Positions 17,168 to 26,480 of a stretch of DNA of 58,559 nt are shown here, one piece after another. The stretch's first letter is position 1. Each line of letters opens with the position of its first letter. Below the pieces are notes generated by a model. That model worked only from the letters and a program-made list of their open reading frames with translations, was not told where the DNA came from and searched no databases. The position numbers were made by a program, and so were the translations under genes. Source of the stretch: Armatimonadota bacterium (GTDB taxonomy: Bacteria > Armatimonadota > Hebobacteria > GCA-020354555 > CP070648); assembly GCA_035527535.1 (NCBI GenBank), contig DATLAK010000149.1, positions 1 through 58,559 of the forward strand, read 5' to 3'.

Positions 17168-18040
17168 ATGCCGGAGGTGATCGCCGGGTCCATCTTCTTC
17201 GTCCTGGGTGCGGCCGTGGGCAGCTTCCTCAACGTCTGCATCCACCGACTCCCGCGGGACGAGTCGATCGTCAACCCGCCCTCCCACTGCCCGGCATGCG
17301 GCCACCGGCTGGGAGTGCTCGACCTGGTACCGTTGGTCAGTTTCCTGATGCTGGGCCGCAAGTGCCGTTATTGTGGGGCCCGCATCGGCTGGCGCTACTT
17401 CGTCGTCGAGCTGGTGACCGCCGTCTGCTTCGTTGCCGCCTGGCTCACCTCCCAGGAGGTGTGGACCGAAGGCGCACCGGCGCTCGCCCATCTCGCCGCG
17501 AAGCTGGCCTTCGCCGCCCTCTTGATTGCCATCTTCTTCATCGACCTGGAACACATGATCATCCCGGACGAGCTGGCGGTGACCGGGATCGGCGTTGGCC
17601 TCGCCCTCGACGTCGCCGGGATTCTGCTGTGGCAGCGGCCGCTGCTGGCGGTTCATGTGCCGTGGAGTTCGTGGCTATTGAAGATGCCGTACTCGGTTGC
17701 GGGCATCATTGTCGGCGCCGCCTTCTTCCTTGTGATCGCCCTACTCAGCCTGCTCATCTTCCGCAAGGAGGGAATGGGCGGCGGCGATCTCAAGCTGGGC
17801 GCCGCCATCGGCGCGCTGCTGGGCCCCGGGCTGGCGCTGCTCAGCTTCGGCCTGGCGGTGGTGGCAGGTGCGGCGGCGGGCAGCGCGTTAATCGCGGTAC
17901 GCCTGCGCAAGCGCCAGGAGTACATTCCCTTCGGTCCGTTCATGGCGGTGGCGGCGTTGGCGGTGATGTTGTTCCCGGGGCCCATCAACCGGCTGCTGGA
18001 GCAGGCCTGGGTCGCCTATCGTTCCACCTGGGCGGGGTAA
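17168..18040 (+). CDS. pilD: Prepilin peptidase / N-methyltransferase PilD
   Basis: PilD cleaves prepilin leaders after glycine and methylates the new N-terminus. The 290-residue polytopic protein has the methyltransferase-side zinc pairs CPAC and CRYC and the two catalytic aspartates in FFIDLEHMIIPDEL and MGGGDLKLGA, the conserved GxGD-type pair. It starts 8 bp after pilC and closes the operon. Its substrates are likely the four prepilin-like proteins downstream. Confidence 0.95.
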   Translation: MPEVIAGSIFFVLGAAVGSFLNVCIHRLPRDESIVNPPSHCPACGHRLGVLDLVPLVSFLMLGRKCRYCGARIGWRYFVVELVTAVCFVAAWLTSQEVWTEGAPALAHLAAKLAFAALLIAIFFIDLEHMIIPDELAVTGIGVGLALDVAGILLWQRPLLAVHVPWSSWLLKMPYSVAGIIVGAAFFLVIALLSLLIFRKEGMGGGDLKLGAAIGALLGPGLALLSFGLAVVAGAAAGSALIAVRLRKRQEYIPFGPFMAVAALAVMLFPGPINRLLEQAWVAYRSTWAG

Positions 18041-18219
18041 TGACGAAGCGACCGGATTAGGGGCGCCCGGGCGGCCGGTACGGGACCGTCTCGCCCGTGC
18101 GCCGCACATGAGCGGGGGGCCGGCGGCGGGGGTTTAGGCGCCGAGGCGCGGGGGGTATGGTAGGTTGAAGGTGTGCCCGGGCACGCCGACGTAAGATCCA
18201 GGGAAGCGAGGGTAGGAGA

Positions 18220-19143
18220 ATGGGCGCTCGGTATCGCGACACCAGAGTTTGCGGCAGTCTCGTCCCCCGGCGGTTGCGGCAGGCGCCCCGCGGGCGCAGC
18301 GGCTTCACGCTCATCGAGCTGCTGGTGGTCATCGGCATCATCGCCGTGCTCGCGGCCATCATCATGCCGGTTTACGCCAGGGCCATAGAAAAGGCGCACC
18401 AGGCTACGTGCATCGCCAACATGCATGCCATCGCCGCCGCCGCCAGGATGTACCAGCAGGACTATCGCGCCTTCCCGCCCCCCTACGATCCCGTCAGCGG
18501 CTTCGGCGGCATCAGCGCGCTCTACCCGGATTACGTGACCAACGTCAAGGCCCTGCGCTGCCCGGACGACCCGACACCCCTGGGCGAATACATGGTGCTC
18601 TACGCGACCATGAAGACGACAGTGGACGAGCCCGGCACGGGCCCTGCGACCTACACCGGGCCGACGATCCTGGAGTGGGGAGATCCCAACTACGGCAAAT
18701 CCTGGAATGACGGTACCATTAACGAAGCGACCCGGCTGCGCAACTTCCGCGAGCACTACAGCAGCTACAACTGCATGCCCCAGGTCAACCCCGACCAATT
18801 GCCGGCCGGGCCGCCCGTGGGCGACGGCACGGCGGACACCCGCTACCAGCTCTACAACTACTACGGCCTCACCACCGACGGCCTCGCCCACCTGGCGGCG
18901 GCGGACGCCCAGGCGGAGTACACCGCCGTCCCCCGCGTACGCGACTACCCCACGTCGTCCGCGAAATTCGCGGGGCTCTACCAACGCTGGGCGCCGGACG
19001 AGACCATCATCACCCACTGCCCGTACCATCGCAGCTACTTCGGTCGTGAATCCGCCTGGCAGGATAACGTCGTCCGCATCGGCGGCGATGCGGACTTCAC
19101 GCGCATCTCGAGCTACGACTGGGTGAACCAGCCGCCGCAGTAG
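18220..19143 (+). CDS. Prepilin-like protein 1
   Basis: A 307-residue class III prepilin-like protein. Its leader ends at G28, with mature N-terminus FTLIELLVVIGIIAVLAAI carrying glutamate at +5. The soluble part keeps CIANMHAIAAAARMYQQDY, an AL[RH]CP cysteine (ALRCPDDP) and a C-terminal HCPYHR motif also found in the next protein. AGGAGA precedes the ATG. It could be the main pilin or a pseudopilin; no shorter classical PilA is present. The 18041-18219 gap holds only a GTGCCCGGGCAC palindrome. Confidence 0.85.
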   Translation: MGARYRDTRVCGSLVPRRLRQAPRGRSGFTLIELLVVIGIIAVLAAIIMPVYARAIEKAHQATCIANMHAIAAAARMYQQDYRAFPPPYDPVSGFGGISALYPDYVTNVKALRCPDDPTPLGEYMVLYATMKTTVDEPGTGPATYTGPTILEWGDPNYGKSWNDGTINEATRLRNFREHYSSYNCMPQVNPDQLPAGPPVGDGTADTRYQLYNYYGLTTDGLAHLAAADAQAEYTAVPRVRDYPTSSAKFAGLYQRWAPDETIITHCPYHRSYFGRESAWQDNVVRIGGDADFTRISSYDWVNQPPQ

Positions 19144-19222
19144 GGCGGCCGCGCGTCCCTGCTTACGCCGGCCGCGGAAGGTTACGCGCGCCGGCATCGG
19201 TCGGTTAGGACATCGAGACTCT

Positions 19223-19909
19223 ATGGCACGGCACTCGACGGCGACCGCTGGCATGACCCTGGTTGAGGTGCTGGTTGTCATCGGCATCATGGTCATCCTG
19301 GCGACGATGGTGGTGCCCATCTTCAGCACCCTGCAGTCCCGGCAGCAGGTGAGCGTGTGCGCCAACAACCTGAGGATGATCGGCCAGGCGCTGCTCATGT
19401 ACCGCGCCGACCACATGGGATTCCCGCCCGATGCCGGAGAATGGTTGGTCGCACCGAATCCGCCGCAGCCGGGCACGCACGGGCTGGGGCTGGCGCAGCT
19501 CTACTATGCGTTCTGGGCCTATGAACAGGCGGGGCCGCTGGACTACGTCATACCGCCGGCCAACTACCTGACCGGCGCGCGCGCCCTGCACTGCCCGCGC
19601 GCCCTCGCCGACCGCCCCGACTTCGGCGACTGGCCCTATCTGGGAGGTTACAACGTTTACGACTGGAATTACCGGCGTGATCGCTCGAGCGTCTGGCCCG
19701 AGCAGGGCCTGCGCAACCTGAAGCAGCCGTTCCCGCCCGACAACACGGTCGTCACCTGGTGCCCCATGCATCGGGCGATCCCGCCGGCGGACCGCACCGA
19801 CCTGGGCGACCTGCGCCGCAACGATCAGGACCTGGTGCTGTGGGCCGACGGCAGCGTCAGCCGCATGCCGTCACGCTACGACCAGTACAAGGCAGAGCAG
19901 CCGCGTTAG
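19223..19909 (+). CDS. Prepilin-like protein 2
   Basis: A 228-residue prepilin-like protein with a short leader (cleavage after G10), mature MTLVEVLVVIGIMVILATMVVP with glutamate at +5, then CANNLRMIGQALLMYRADH. The C-terminal half has ALHCP and WCPMHR, paralleling ALRCP and HCPYHR in prepilin 1, and ends with LVLWADGSVSRMP, similar to the DG-type ending of planctomycete/armatimonad prepilin families. It follows prepilin 1 by 79 bp and is probably the same operon. Confidence 0.85.
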   Translation: MARHSTATAGMTLVEVLVVIGIMVILATMVVPIFSTLQSRQQVSVCANNLRMIGQALLMYRADHMGFPPDAGEWLVAPNPPQPGTHGLGLAQLYYAFWAYEQAGPLDYVIPPANYLTGARALHCPRALADRPDFGDWPYLGGYNVYDWNYRRDRSSVWPEQGLRNLKQPFPPDNTVVTWCPMHRAIPPADRTDLGDLRRNDQDLVLWADGSVSRMPSRYDQYKAEQPR

Positions 19910-20026
19910 CTGTTGATGTCTTGCCCGCCGCGGGCGGGCGGTGCGAGCGGTATCCAATCATTTCATTCATGCGGATGACGATGCGAGGCTACTCTGCCAA
20001 GGTTAATACCGGTCGCGACGCTGAAT

Positions 20027-20219
20027 GTCATTCCGAGGAAGCGAAGCGCCCGAGGAATCTCCGATCGCGGCTGCTCGAGACACGAGACCCCTCGCGAGTT
20101 TACCCCTTTGGCAGGCTCAGGGCAGGCTCTGAGCCGAACCAGACTCTTCGCTTCCCCCTTCGCCAAGGCTACGGGGGACAAGGCGCTCAGAGTGACCGCG
20201 GCGAAGGGCTCGCAATGAC
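20027..20219. repeat. Nested GTCATTCCGAG-type palindromic repeats before prepilin 3
   Basis: The left arm GTCATTCCGAGG at 20027 and the right arm CTCGCAATGAC ending at 20219 bracket other repeat words, including GGCAGGCTCAGGGCAGGCTC (20111-20130) and CGCCAAGGCTACGGGGGACA (20161-20180). The latter two occur as independent small repeats in many genomes (recognised from general knowledge). The 19910-20214 gap otherwise holds no gene. Confidence 0.7.
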
Positions 20220-22161
20220 GGCAAGACAGTCACCGGGCTTCACCCTGGTCGAGGTGCTGGTGGCGCTGGTGATCCTGCTCATCGGCGCCTACGCGGCGCT
20301 GCGCCTGTTCCCGGCCGGGTTCGCGGCCATCGAGCGCAGCCGCCAGGAATCCATCGCCTCCCGCCTCGCCGACCGCGAGATCCAGCGCTGGCGCCTCGCC
20401 GCCGGCAGTCTGCCCGAGGCTATCGTCTGGGCCGACAGCTCCAGCGCCAGCCTCCAGTACAGACCCGACTACGATCCCGACGACCTGCGCCCCAAGGCCA
20501 CCAACCCCAACTGGGAGCCCGACAGCGTGTACCTGCCGCGCACGATCATCGGCGAGATGCTGCCGATCGGCGATGTCGAAACCGCAGGCGCCATCCGCGT
20601 GCCGCTGTGCCGCCTGCGCTTCGGCCCCCTGGAGCACCTCTACGACAACCCGGCGGACGGCGATCCGCTGTTCATCTACACCACCCGCTATCAGCGGGTG
20701 GATCGAGTGGGCTTCCTGCTCGATGCTACCGCCCCCAGTCCCAGGGACTGGGAACGCTACTACATTGACTACGACCAGGGCGCCATCAGCTTCGATTACG
20801 TGCCCAGCGCCGCCGGCGGCGGCTACGACCGCAAGTTTCGGGTCGAGTTCACGTATCTGACCGCCACCGGCCAGGGCGAAGAGCGACAGGTCGAGATGAC
20901 GGACACGACGCAGTTGATTACCGTGCCCGCCGGGTGGGACACCACCCCGACCGGCACGGCCCTCGGCCAGGGGCCGATGTCGCTGTGGCCGGTGACGCAG
21001 ACCATCGCTCCCGGCGGCGCTGTGCGCGACGCCGCCGGCACCACAGTCACCATCACCACCATGGCGCCCCACGAGTTCACCAGCGGGCAGAAGGTCATCA
21101 TCGCCGGCTTGACCCCGGCCAGCTTCAACGGCACCTTCGGCCCGATTACCGTGCCGCCCGGCCCCAATCCGACCACGTTTGACTATGCGCAGGCCGGGAC
21201 GCCCAGTGAAACCGGCGGCGGCGGCACCGCCGGTCCGCTGCCGGCGGACTTCGAGGGGGTGGTGCCGCTGAGCGAGCGCATACACCAGGCCTTCATCTTC
21301 GACGGCGTCGGCGCCGCGGCGCCCACCGGGCCCGCCCACTTCCGCCTCGACCAAGACATCGCGTCGCCCGATGCCCACCTGCTGTGCCACCCCGCTGACG
21401 CCGGGCGCACGGTCAACGTGGACTATCGCGTGCGCGACTGGCAGATCCTGACGGAAGAGCGGAGTCCCGACACGGAGATGCGCATTCACCTCGCGGTCTC
21501 GCCGATCAAGTCCGGCGCCTACCTCAACCCGCCGCGCCAGCCGGCGCGCAATCGCCTCCTCCCCGGCGACGACGACATGGTCATTATCTTGGATACCGAG
21601 ACCGGCGCCCGTCTCGACTACGTGGAGGGCACCCCGGCGAGTTCAGACTTCACCGTTGACTACGGCAACGGCGTTATCAGCTTCACCGCGGGCGACGGCT
21701 CGCCGCCCGAGCCCGCCGGCGGGCGCACCTACCGCATCTACTACCGCGGCGAGATGGACTGGACGGTGCAGCCGATGAAGGCGGCCGCCGACTATGCGGT
21801 GATGGTCAGCGCGACGCCGGGCTATCGCTCGGCGGTGTGGACCGCGGGCACCAACTTGCTGGACTTCGGTCGCTCCGAGGTCGGCAAGAGCGTGGTTGCC
21901 AGCTACTATATGTACGCCGACGCGCCCGCCAACACCAACCCGCGCGCGGTGGTCGGCGAGCTGCATCGGATCGCGCTCGCCGGCGACAGCGCGCGCGTGC
22001 AGCTCGCCCATGACGCGGCGTGGGGCGACCTCCGCATTCAGGGCGCGAGCATGCGCGCGCGCGTGTTGTGGGCCGGACGCGGGAGGACGCGCGCGACGGG
22101 CGGGGAAGAATCACCGGAGAGGTGGCGCTCGGCGGTGGTCGAGACCTTCCTGCGGCGCTAG
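20215..22161 (+). CDS. Large prepilin-like protein 3
   Basis: A 648-residue protein, very large for a pilin. MTARQSPG leader, then FTLVEVLVALVILLIGAYAALRLFP with glutamate at +5. The long exterior part contains two beta motifs, IDYDQGAISFDY and VDYGNGVISFTAG, and near residues 270-340 a module (PHEFTSGQKVIIAGL, then FNGTFGPITV) resembling a beta module common in phage tail and adhesin proteins. The ATG lies in the right arm of a palindromic repeat with only GAAGGG as a weak ribosome-binding site; the reading frame is open far upstream, but there is no other start close to the leader. Likely a minor pseudopilin with a display domain. Confidence 0.8.
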   Translation: MTARQSPGFTLVEVLVALVILLIGAYAALRLFPAGFAAIERSRQESIASRLADREIQRWRLAAGSLPEAIVWADSSSASLQYRPDYDPDDLRPKATNPNWEPDSVYLPRTIIGEMLPIGDVETAGAIRVPLCRLRFGPLEHLYDNPADGDPLFIYTTRYQRVDRVGFLLDATAPSPRDWERYYIDYDQGAISFDYVPSAAGGGYDRKFRVEFTYLTATGQGEERQVEMTDTTQLITVPAGWDTTPTGTALGQGPMSLWPVTQTIAPGGAVRDAAGTTVTITTMAPHEFTSGQKVIIAGLTPASFNGTFGPITVPPGPNPTTFDYAQAGTPSETGGGGTAGPLPADFEGVVPLSERIHQAFIFDGVGAAAPTGPAHFRLDQDIASPDAHLLCHPADAGRTVNVDYRVRDWQILTEERSPDTEMRIHLAVSPIKSGAYLNPPRQPARNRLLPGDDDMVIILDTETGARLDYVEGTPASSDFTVDYGNGVISFTAGDGSPPEPAGGRTYRIYYRGEMDWTVQPMKAAADYAVMVSATPGYRSAVWTAGTNLLDFGRSEVGKSVVASYYMYADAPANTNPRAVVGELHRIALAGDSARVQLAHDAAWGDLRIQGASMRARVLWAGRGRTRATGGEESPERWRSAVVETFLRR

Positions 22162-22197
22162 GAGGATGCGCTCGGCAGCGGGACAGACAACCGGCAG

Positions 22198-23760
22198 ATG
22201 AAACCGATACCATACAATCTGGCGTGCGGTGAGCCTGGTGTGACCGCAAAGCCCTGCGGTCGCAGAGCAGTAAGAGGAGCTTGCGCCGGCTTCACCCTGA
22301 TCGAGATCCTGGTCACCCTTTTTCTCATCGTGGTGATGCTGGCGCTGGTCGGCTATCCGGTGCTGACCGGCATGGCCTACATGGAAAAGGGGGTCGCGCG
22401 CGCCGACGCGCTGTCCGCGGCGCGCCTGGCGCTTGACGCGATGACGCGCGAGCTGGCGGAGGCGATGTACGTGTTCGATCCCCCTGCCGATGGGGGGTTC
22501 GTCGCATTCCTGCCGACAGTCAGTTCGTCCCAGGGAGCGGCCCCCATCGAGCCGCAGGCGGCGGCGGTCCGCTACTGGCGGGCGCTGCGCGATCCGCGCA
22601 GCGCCTACGCGCCCTTCTATCAACCGGACGCGGACCCGGTCAACCCCTACTACCTGGCGCGCACGGAAATCCCCGATCCGACCAGGCGCGATGATCCGTG
22701 GAACGACTCCGGCGAGGCGCTGCCGCGGGCGGCATTCTGGTACGCGGACGGGTATTCCTACAACGGCACGTGGCCGACCGCCCAGCCCGGCTATCCGTGG
22801 CTGGAGGCGGTGAGCCTGTATCCGGTGCCGCCGGACAGCAACCAGCAGCAGCGCCGCCGCTGGTACGGCGAGCGCGCGGTGGGCCTGACGCCGGACGACT
22901 GGGACTACGACGTGCCGGTCGCGTCGTTCTCCCCGGAGCCGGTAACCGAGGAAGCGCTGCTGCCGGCGGTCGGCGGCTTCCCGCGCGACTACAGCCGCTA
23001 CCGGGCGCGCTACCCGCTGTGGGTCAACTTCGCGCAGTGGGATCCCGCCGCCGCCGCGTTCCGGGAGATGGGCCGCATCAAGATCTACGCGGGCAGCCCG
23101 CGGGTCCTCGCCTACCAGACCGCGGTGGACAGCGCCAACGGCGAGGTGTGGGTCGAGGACGCGGTGGGGACACCGCTGTACGACCTCGCCTCCTACCCGC
23201 TGCGTGATGTCAACGACCCCGGCCCGGCGCAGTTCGCCTTCGGCGTTGACTACGACCGCGGGCAGGTTCAGTTCGACTTTCCGGCGAACGACGTCGCGGT
23301 CGCCAGCGCCCTCGACATGTACATATACGAACTGCCGAGGGTGCGGGCGACGACCGATCTCGACCCCGATCCGGCCCGGGATTCGCGGCGCCTCGTCGCC
23401 GGCTCCGTCACCGTGTGGGTCGAGACCAGCGGGGGCGAGATCACCTACTATCAGCAGGTGGACCCCATGCCGGCCACCCCGGCGAGCATCGGCCCCAACC
23501 ACTACGCCGTGGATGGCATCCGCATCGTCTTCGACTCCGACGGCGGCGAGTACCCCGCCGCCACCGACACCGTCCACGTCCGCTACCGCTATCGCAACAA
23601 TCTGGGCAGCCAACTGGTAGTGGCAAGCTATGCGACCAAGGCGGTTATCAACATTAGTCTCATCGTCAGCAAGCGCGACATCGCGGCGCGCACGCCGCCG
23701 GCGTCGCGTCAGGACGCGACGCTGGTGGCCAAGGTCAAGCTGAAGAACATCCCGCGGTGA
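22198..23760 (+). CDS. Large prepilin-like protein 4 (PilW-like)
   Basis: A 520-residue prepilin-like protein with an unusually long leader (cleavage after G31) before FTLIEILVTLFLIVVMLALVGYPVL. SAARLALDAMTRELAEAM follows, as in PilW/PilV-type minor pilins. The C-terminal half has VDYDRGQVQFDFP, the same DYxxGxxxF motif as protein 3, and ends with a KVKLKNIPR tail. A shorter start at the in-frame GTG encoding residue 15 is possible. It follows protein 3 by 36 bp. Confidence 0.8.
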   Translation: MKPIPYNLACGEPGVTAKPCGRRAVRGACAGFTLIEILVTLFLIVVMLALVGYPVLTGMAYMEKGVARADALSAARLALDAMTRELAEAMYVFDPPADGGFVAFLPTVSSSQGAAPIEPQAAAVRYWRALRDPRSAYAPFYQPDADPVNPYYLARTEIPDPTRRDDPWNDSGEALPRAAFWYADGYSYNGTWPTAQPGYPWLEAVSLYPVPPDSNQQQRRRWYGERAVGLTPDDWDYDVPVASFSPEPVTEEALLPAVGGFPRDYSRYRARYPLWVNFAQWDPAAAAFREMGRIKIYAGSPRVLAYQTAVDSANGEVWVEDAVGTPLYDLASYPLRDVNDPGPAQFAFGVDYDRGQVQFDFPANDVAVASALDMYIYELPRVRATTDLDPDPARDSRRLVAGSVTVWVETSGGEITYYQQVDPMPATPASIGPNHYAVDGIRIVFDSDGGEYPAATDTVHVRYRYRNNLGSQLVVASYATKAVINISLIVSKRDIAARTPPASRQDATLVAKVKLKNIPR

Positions 23761-23807
23761 TCTCGGTGTCAGTCAGCCGCGGATGGACGCCGAGCGGATT
23801 GAGAATG

Positions 23808-23869
23808 GTGGGGCAGGCGTCTCGCCTGCCAAGAAGGCGATTTCGCAGCCGAGACGGCTGCGCCACCAA
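23808..23869. repeat. Small palindromic repeat between pseudopilin genes
   Basis: GGTGGGGCAGGCGTCTCGCC begins a segment that ends in GGCTGCGCCACC, with GCAGCCGAGACGGCTGC inside. The first half matches 7897-7920. Confidence 0.7.
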
Positions 23870-23940
23870 ATGAGCAGGACATGGATCCGCGTTTACCCGC
23901 GGAAGCCTGCGGCGAAAAATGGGTGTGCTCGAGGTTGCGC

Positions 23941-26349
23941 ATGATGCGCCGTATGCGAAAACTGAATAGCCAATCCGGCCAGGCGCTGATCATGGCGGTC
24001 CTGGTGATGCTGATCGTCGCGGTGCTGGCGGCGCTGTTCCTGGCCGTCATCGTTTCGCAGTTGCGCCAGGCCCAGCGGCAGTCATTCAGCGTCGCCCTGC
24101 AAGAGATCGCTACGGCGGGGCTGAACTACGCGCACTACAACATGCTGGAGGGCCCGGAGGGGGCGGACTGGCGCCCCGACCCCAACCCCGGAACCTTCGA
24201 CTACGGCGACGGAGAATTCCGCCTCACCGTCACTTACGAGCCCCAGGCGGGCGACCCCTACTCCCGCTACATCAAGCTCGAGAGCGTGGCCGCGCTCAAG
24301 GGCAACCCCTTCTTGCAGCGGCGCATGGTGGGCTATCAACCCATTCTCATCACCGACTTCATCCGCTTCGTCGCCAACGGCGAGAAGAATCCACTGCCCG
24401 CCTCGCTCGGCGCCAGCGTCAGGATGTACCTCTACGACGCCCCGCCGGCGCCGTGGCCCGGGCGCCTCTACAAGACAGTGATAGACGGGCCCATCCGCGT
24501 CAACAGCGACCTCGCCTGGCACGGCGATGTCCAGGTCAACCTGTCGTCCAACCGCGGCGACAACATCGCGGTGGCCGGCGACATCTCCCACGACATGGTG
24601 CCGCGGTGGAATGAGACTACGCAGCTTTGGGACGGCCCGTCGTCGCAGGTGCTGGTGGCGATTGACGGTGGGGCGCCGCGGTCGGTGCTGCCGAGCCAAT
24701 CCGCGGCCTTCGACACCCTCGGCGGGTTCTACCGCGACGGACGCCAGCAACCCGACATCAACAGCGATCCCCGCTGGGTGCGCTACCTGGATGCTCCCGC
24801 CCTCGATGCCGCCCGCTACCTCGCCCTCACCCGCGACTCGGGCACCTGGATTGACGGCGCGGGGCCCTATGCCGGACGGCAGGTCAACACCGGCTGGTGC
24901 GGCTACGGCAAGGGCCTCTACATCAACAACCCCGAGCACATCAAGCACAACCACGACTACGAGCAGATGCGCTCGGAGTGGATGGACCCCGGCTTCGGCG
25001 GCAGCCCCGACGCGGTGGTACTGGAGTTGCTGCCGGGCGCGCCCGGCGGCAGCCCGCCGCCTAGAATTCGCCTCACCTGGCGCGGCGCGGGAGCGGGCTT
25101 CCGCAACCGGCGGGGCGAGCTCATCGGCGCGGGGCCGCTCGATTTGCCGTTCCCCGAGAACGGGGTCATCTATGCGGCGGGCGATGTCGCGGTCAAGGGC
25201 ATGCTGCCGCCGCGCGTGGGGTCACCCGCGCGCTACTATGACCAGGAATCATATGCGTTTCCCAACGACCCGCTCGGCCAGTCGTGGACGCCGGTGGACG
25301 ACACCAATCGCCACTACCACCTGACCGTCGTCTCCGGCGGCAACGTCTTCATCGAGGGCAACGTGCTGGGCCCGGAGGCAGCGGGGCTACCGGGTGCGAG
25401 CGCGGCGACCGACACCAAGCTGGCGCTGCTGGCGCGCGACTCGGTGGTCTTCAATACCCCCGCCTTGCAGCAGGTGCTGCAGCCCGCGACCCAAGTCGTG
25501 GTCGAGGACACGCCGTGGTACGAGGTGCGCCCCGGTCAGCCGCTGGATGTGGTGGTCACGACCGCGAGCATGGATCCGGTGCAGATCTACCTCAAGCACA
25601 GCGGCCAGCCCAACGTCTATCTGCCGGTGGGGCGCGCGGGCGCCGCCAAGATGCAGGTGTTGATCAACGGCGTCCCCTATAGCTGGGAGATCGGCGGCCT
25701 GCCCGTCTATGACGGCGCCACCAACTACTTCCTGTTCGTCCCGCCTCCGATCGAGAGCTATAACAACGAAACCAATGCCGTCTATCCGGTGCAGGAATCC
25801 ATCCCCAACGTCAGCTTCGGCGCCAACAAGCGCATCACGTTCACCCCGCTCGCCATCGGCGAGCCGCACATCGTCCGCTTCCGCGTGACCGACGACAGCC
25901 AACGCTTCTACTGGGTGCGCGACATCCGGGCGCGCGTGGACGTCGAGATTGATGCCGCCATCTACGCCGAGCACGGAAGCTGGTTCGTCATCCCCGGCAG
26001 CTTCTTCAATCCCCCTCCCCCGGACCCGGGGAGCGATCCCATGGGTAGTCCAGCGCCCGGCGAGCCGCTCGACATCCGCATCACCGTGCTCGGCGCCGTC
26101 GCCGAGAATCGCACCGCCCCCCTGGCCGACGCCATGGACTGGGTCGCCAAGTGGCGCGGCGCCAACGCCGGCTGGCTACCGACCAGCGCCAACTACGACC
26201 CCGACCTCGGCATCAGCCGCTATACATTGCGCTATCTCTACGACGAGTCGCTGTGCCGCGGGCTCATCGCCAATGAGCCCGGCGGCCCGCCGCGCCTGCC
26301 CAAGCTGCCGGTAAGCCCGGCCATGATCGCCTGGGGGGAACGGATATAG
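23941..26349 (+). CDS. PilX/DUF4900-like membrane-anchored protein
   Basis: An 802-residue protein with a short basic N-terminus, then SGQALIMAVLVMLIVAVLAALFLAVIVSQLRQAQRQ, the PilX-type anchor seen in pilus-assembly proteins that lack the G-F-T-L-x-E cleavage site. DGPIRVNSDLAWHGDVQVN and related stretches resemble DUF4900. The rest is beta-rich and unassigned. The ATG at 23941 has GAGG about eight bases upstream; an in-frame ATG at 23881 would add 20 residues. It completes the run of five pilin-related genes. Function is inferred only from location and anchor. Confidence 0.75.
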   Translation: MMRRMRKLNSQSGQALIMAVLVMLIVAVLAALFLAVIVSQLRQAQRQSFSVALQEIATAGLNYAHYNMLEGPEGADWRPDPNPGTFDYGDGEFRLTVTYEPQAGDPYSRYIKLESVAALKGNPFLQRRMVGYQPILITDFIRFVANGEKNPLPASLGASVRMYLYDAPPAPWPGRLYKTVIDGPIRVNSDLAWHGDVQVNLSSNRGDNIAVAGDISHDMVPRWNETTQLWDGPSSQVLVAIDGGAPRSVLPSQSAAFDTLGGFYRDGRQQPDINSDPRWVRYLDAPALDAARYLALTRDSGTWIDGAGPYAGRQVNTGWCGYGKGLYINNPEHIKHNHDYEQMRSEWMDPGFGGSPDAVVLELLPGAPGGSPPPRIRLTWRGAGAGFRNRRGELIGAGPLDLPFPENGVIYAAGDVAVKGMLPPRVGSPARYYDQESYAFPNDPLGQSWTPVDDTNRHYHLTVVSGGNVFIEGNVLGPEAAGLPGASAATDTKLALLARDSVVFNTPALQQVLQPATQVVVEDTPWYEVRPGQPLDVVVTTASMDPVQIYLKHSGQPNVYLPVGRAGAAKMQVLINGVPYSWEIGGLPVYDGATNYFLFVPPPIESYNNETNAVYPVQESIPNVSFGANKRITFTPLAIGEPHIVRFRVTDDSQRFYWVRDIRARVDVEIDAAIYAEHGSWFVIPGSFFNPPPPDPGSDPMGSPAPGEPLDIRITVLGAVAENRTAPLADAMDWVAKWRGANAGWLPTSANYDPDLGISRYTLRYLYDESLCRGLIANEPGGPPRLPKLPVSPAMIAWGERI

Positions 26350-26365
26350 TCGGCCGTCGTAGTCG

Positions 26366-26466
26366 TAGGGGCCGATCTCCTGATCGGCCCGCCAGGAGGG
26401 ACGGGCCGGGGTGGAACCCGGCCCTACGGGATGGTCGGAGGTAGGGGCCGATCTCCTGATCGGCCC
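26366..26466. repeat. RAYT-associated REP sequences, upstream cluster
   Basis: Module 1 (TAGGGGCCGATCTCCTGATC plus GGCCC) occurs at 26366-26390 and 26442-26466. Module 2 (GGGACGGGCCGGGGTGGAAC, then CCGGCCCTACGGG) lies at 26398-26430. Each is an imperfect palindrome, and the order is repeated on the other side of the transposase. Confidence 0.9.
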
Positions 26467-26480
26467 GGAGGGGGAGGGCA

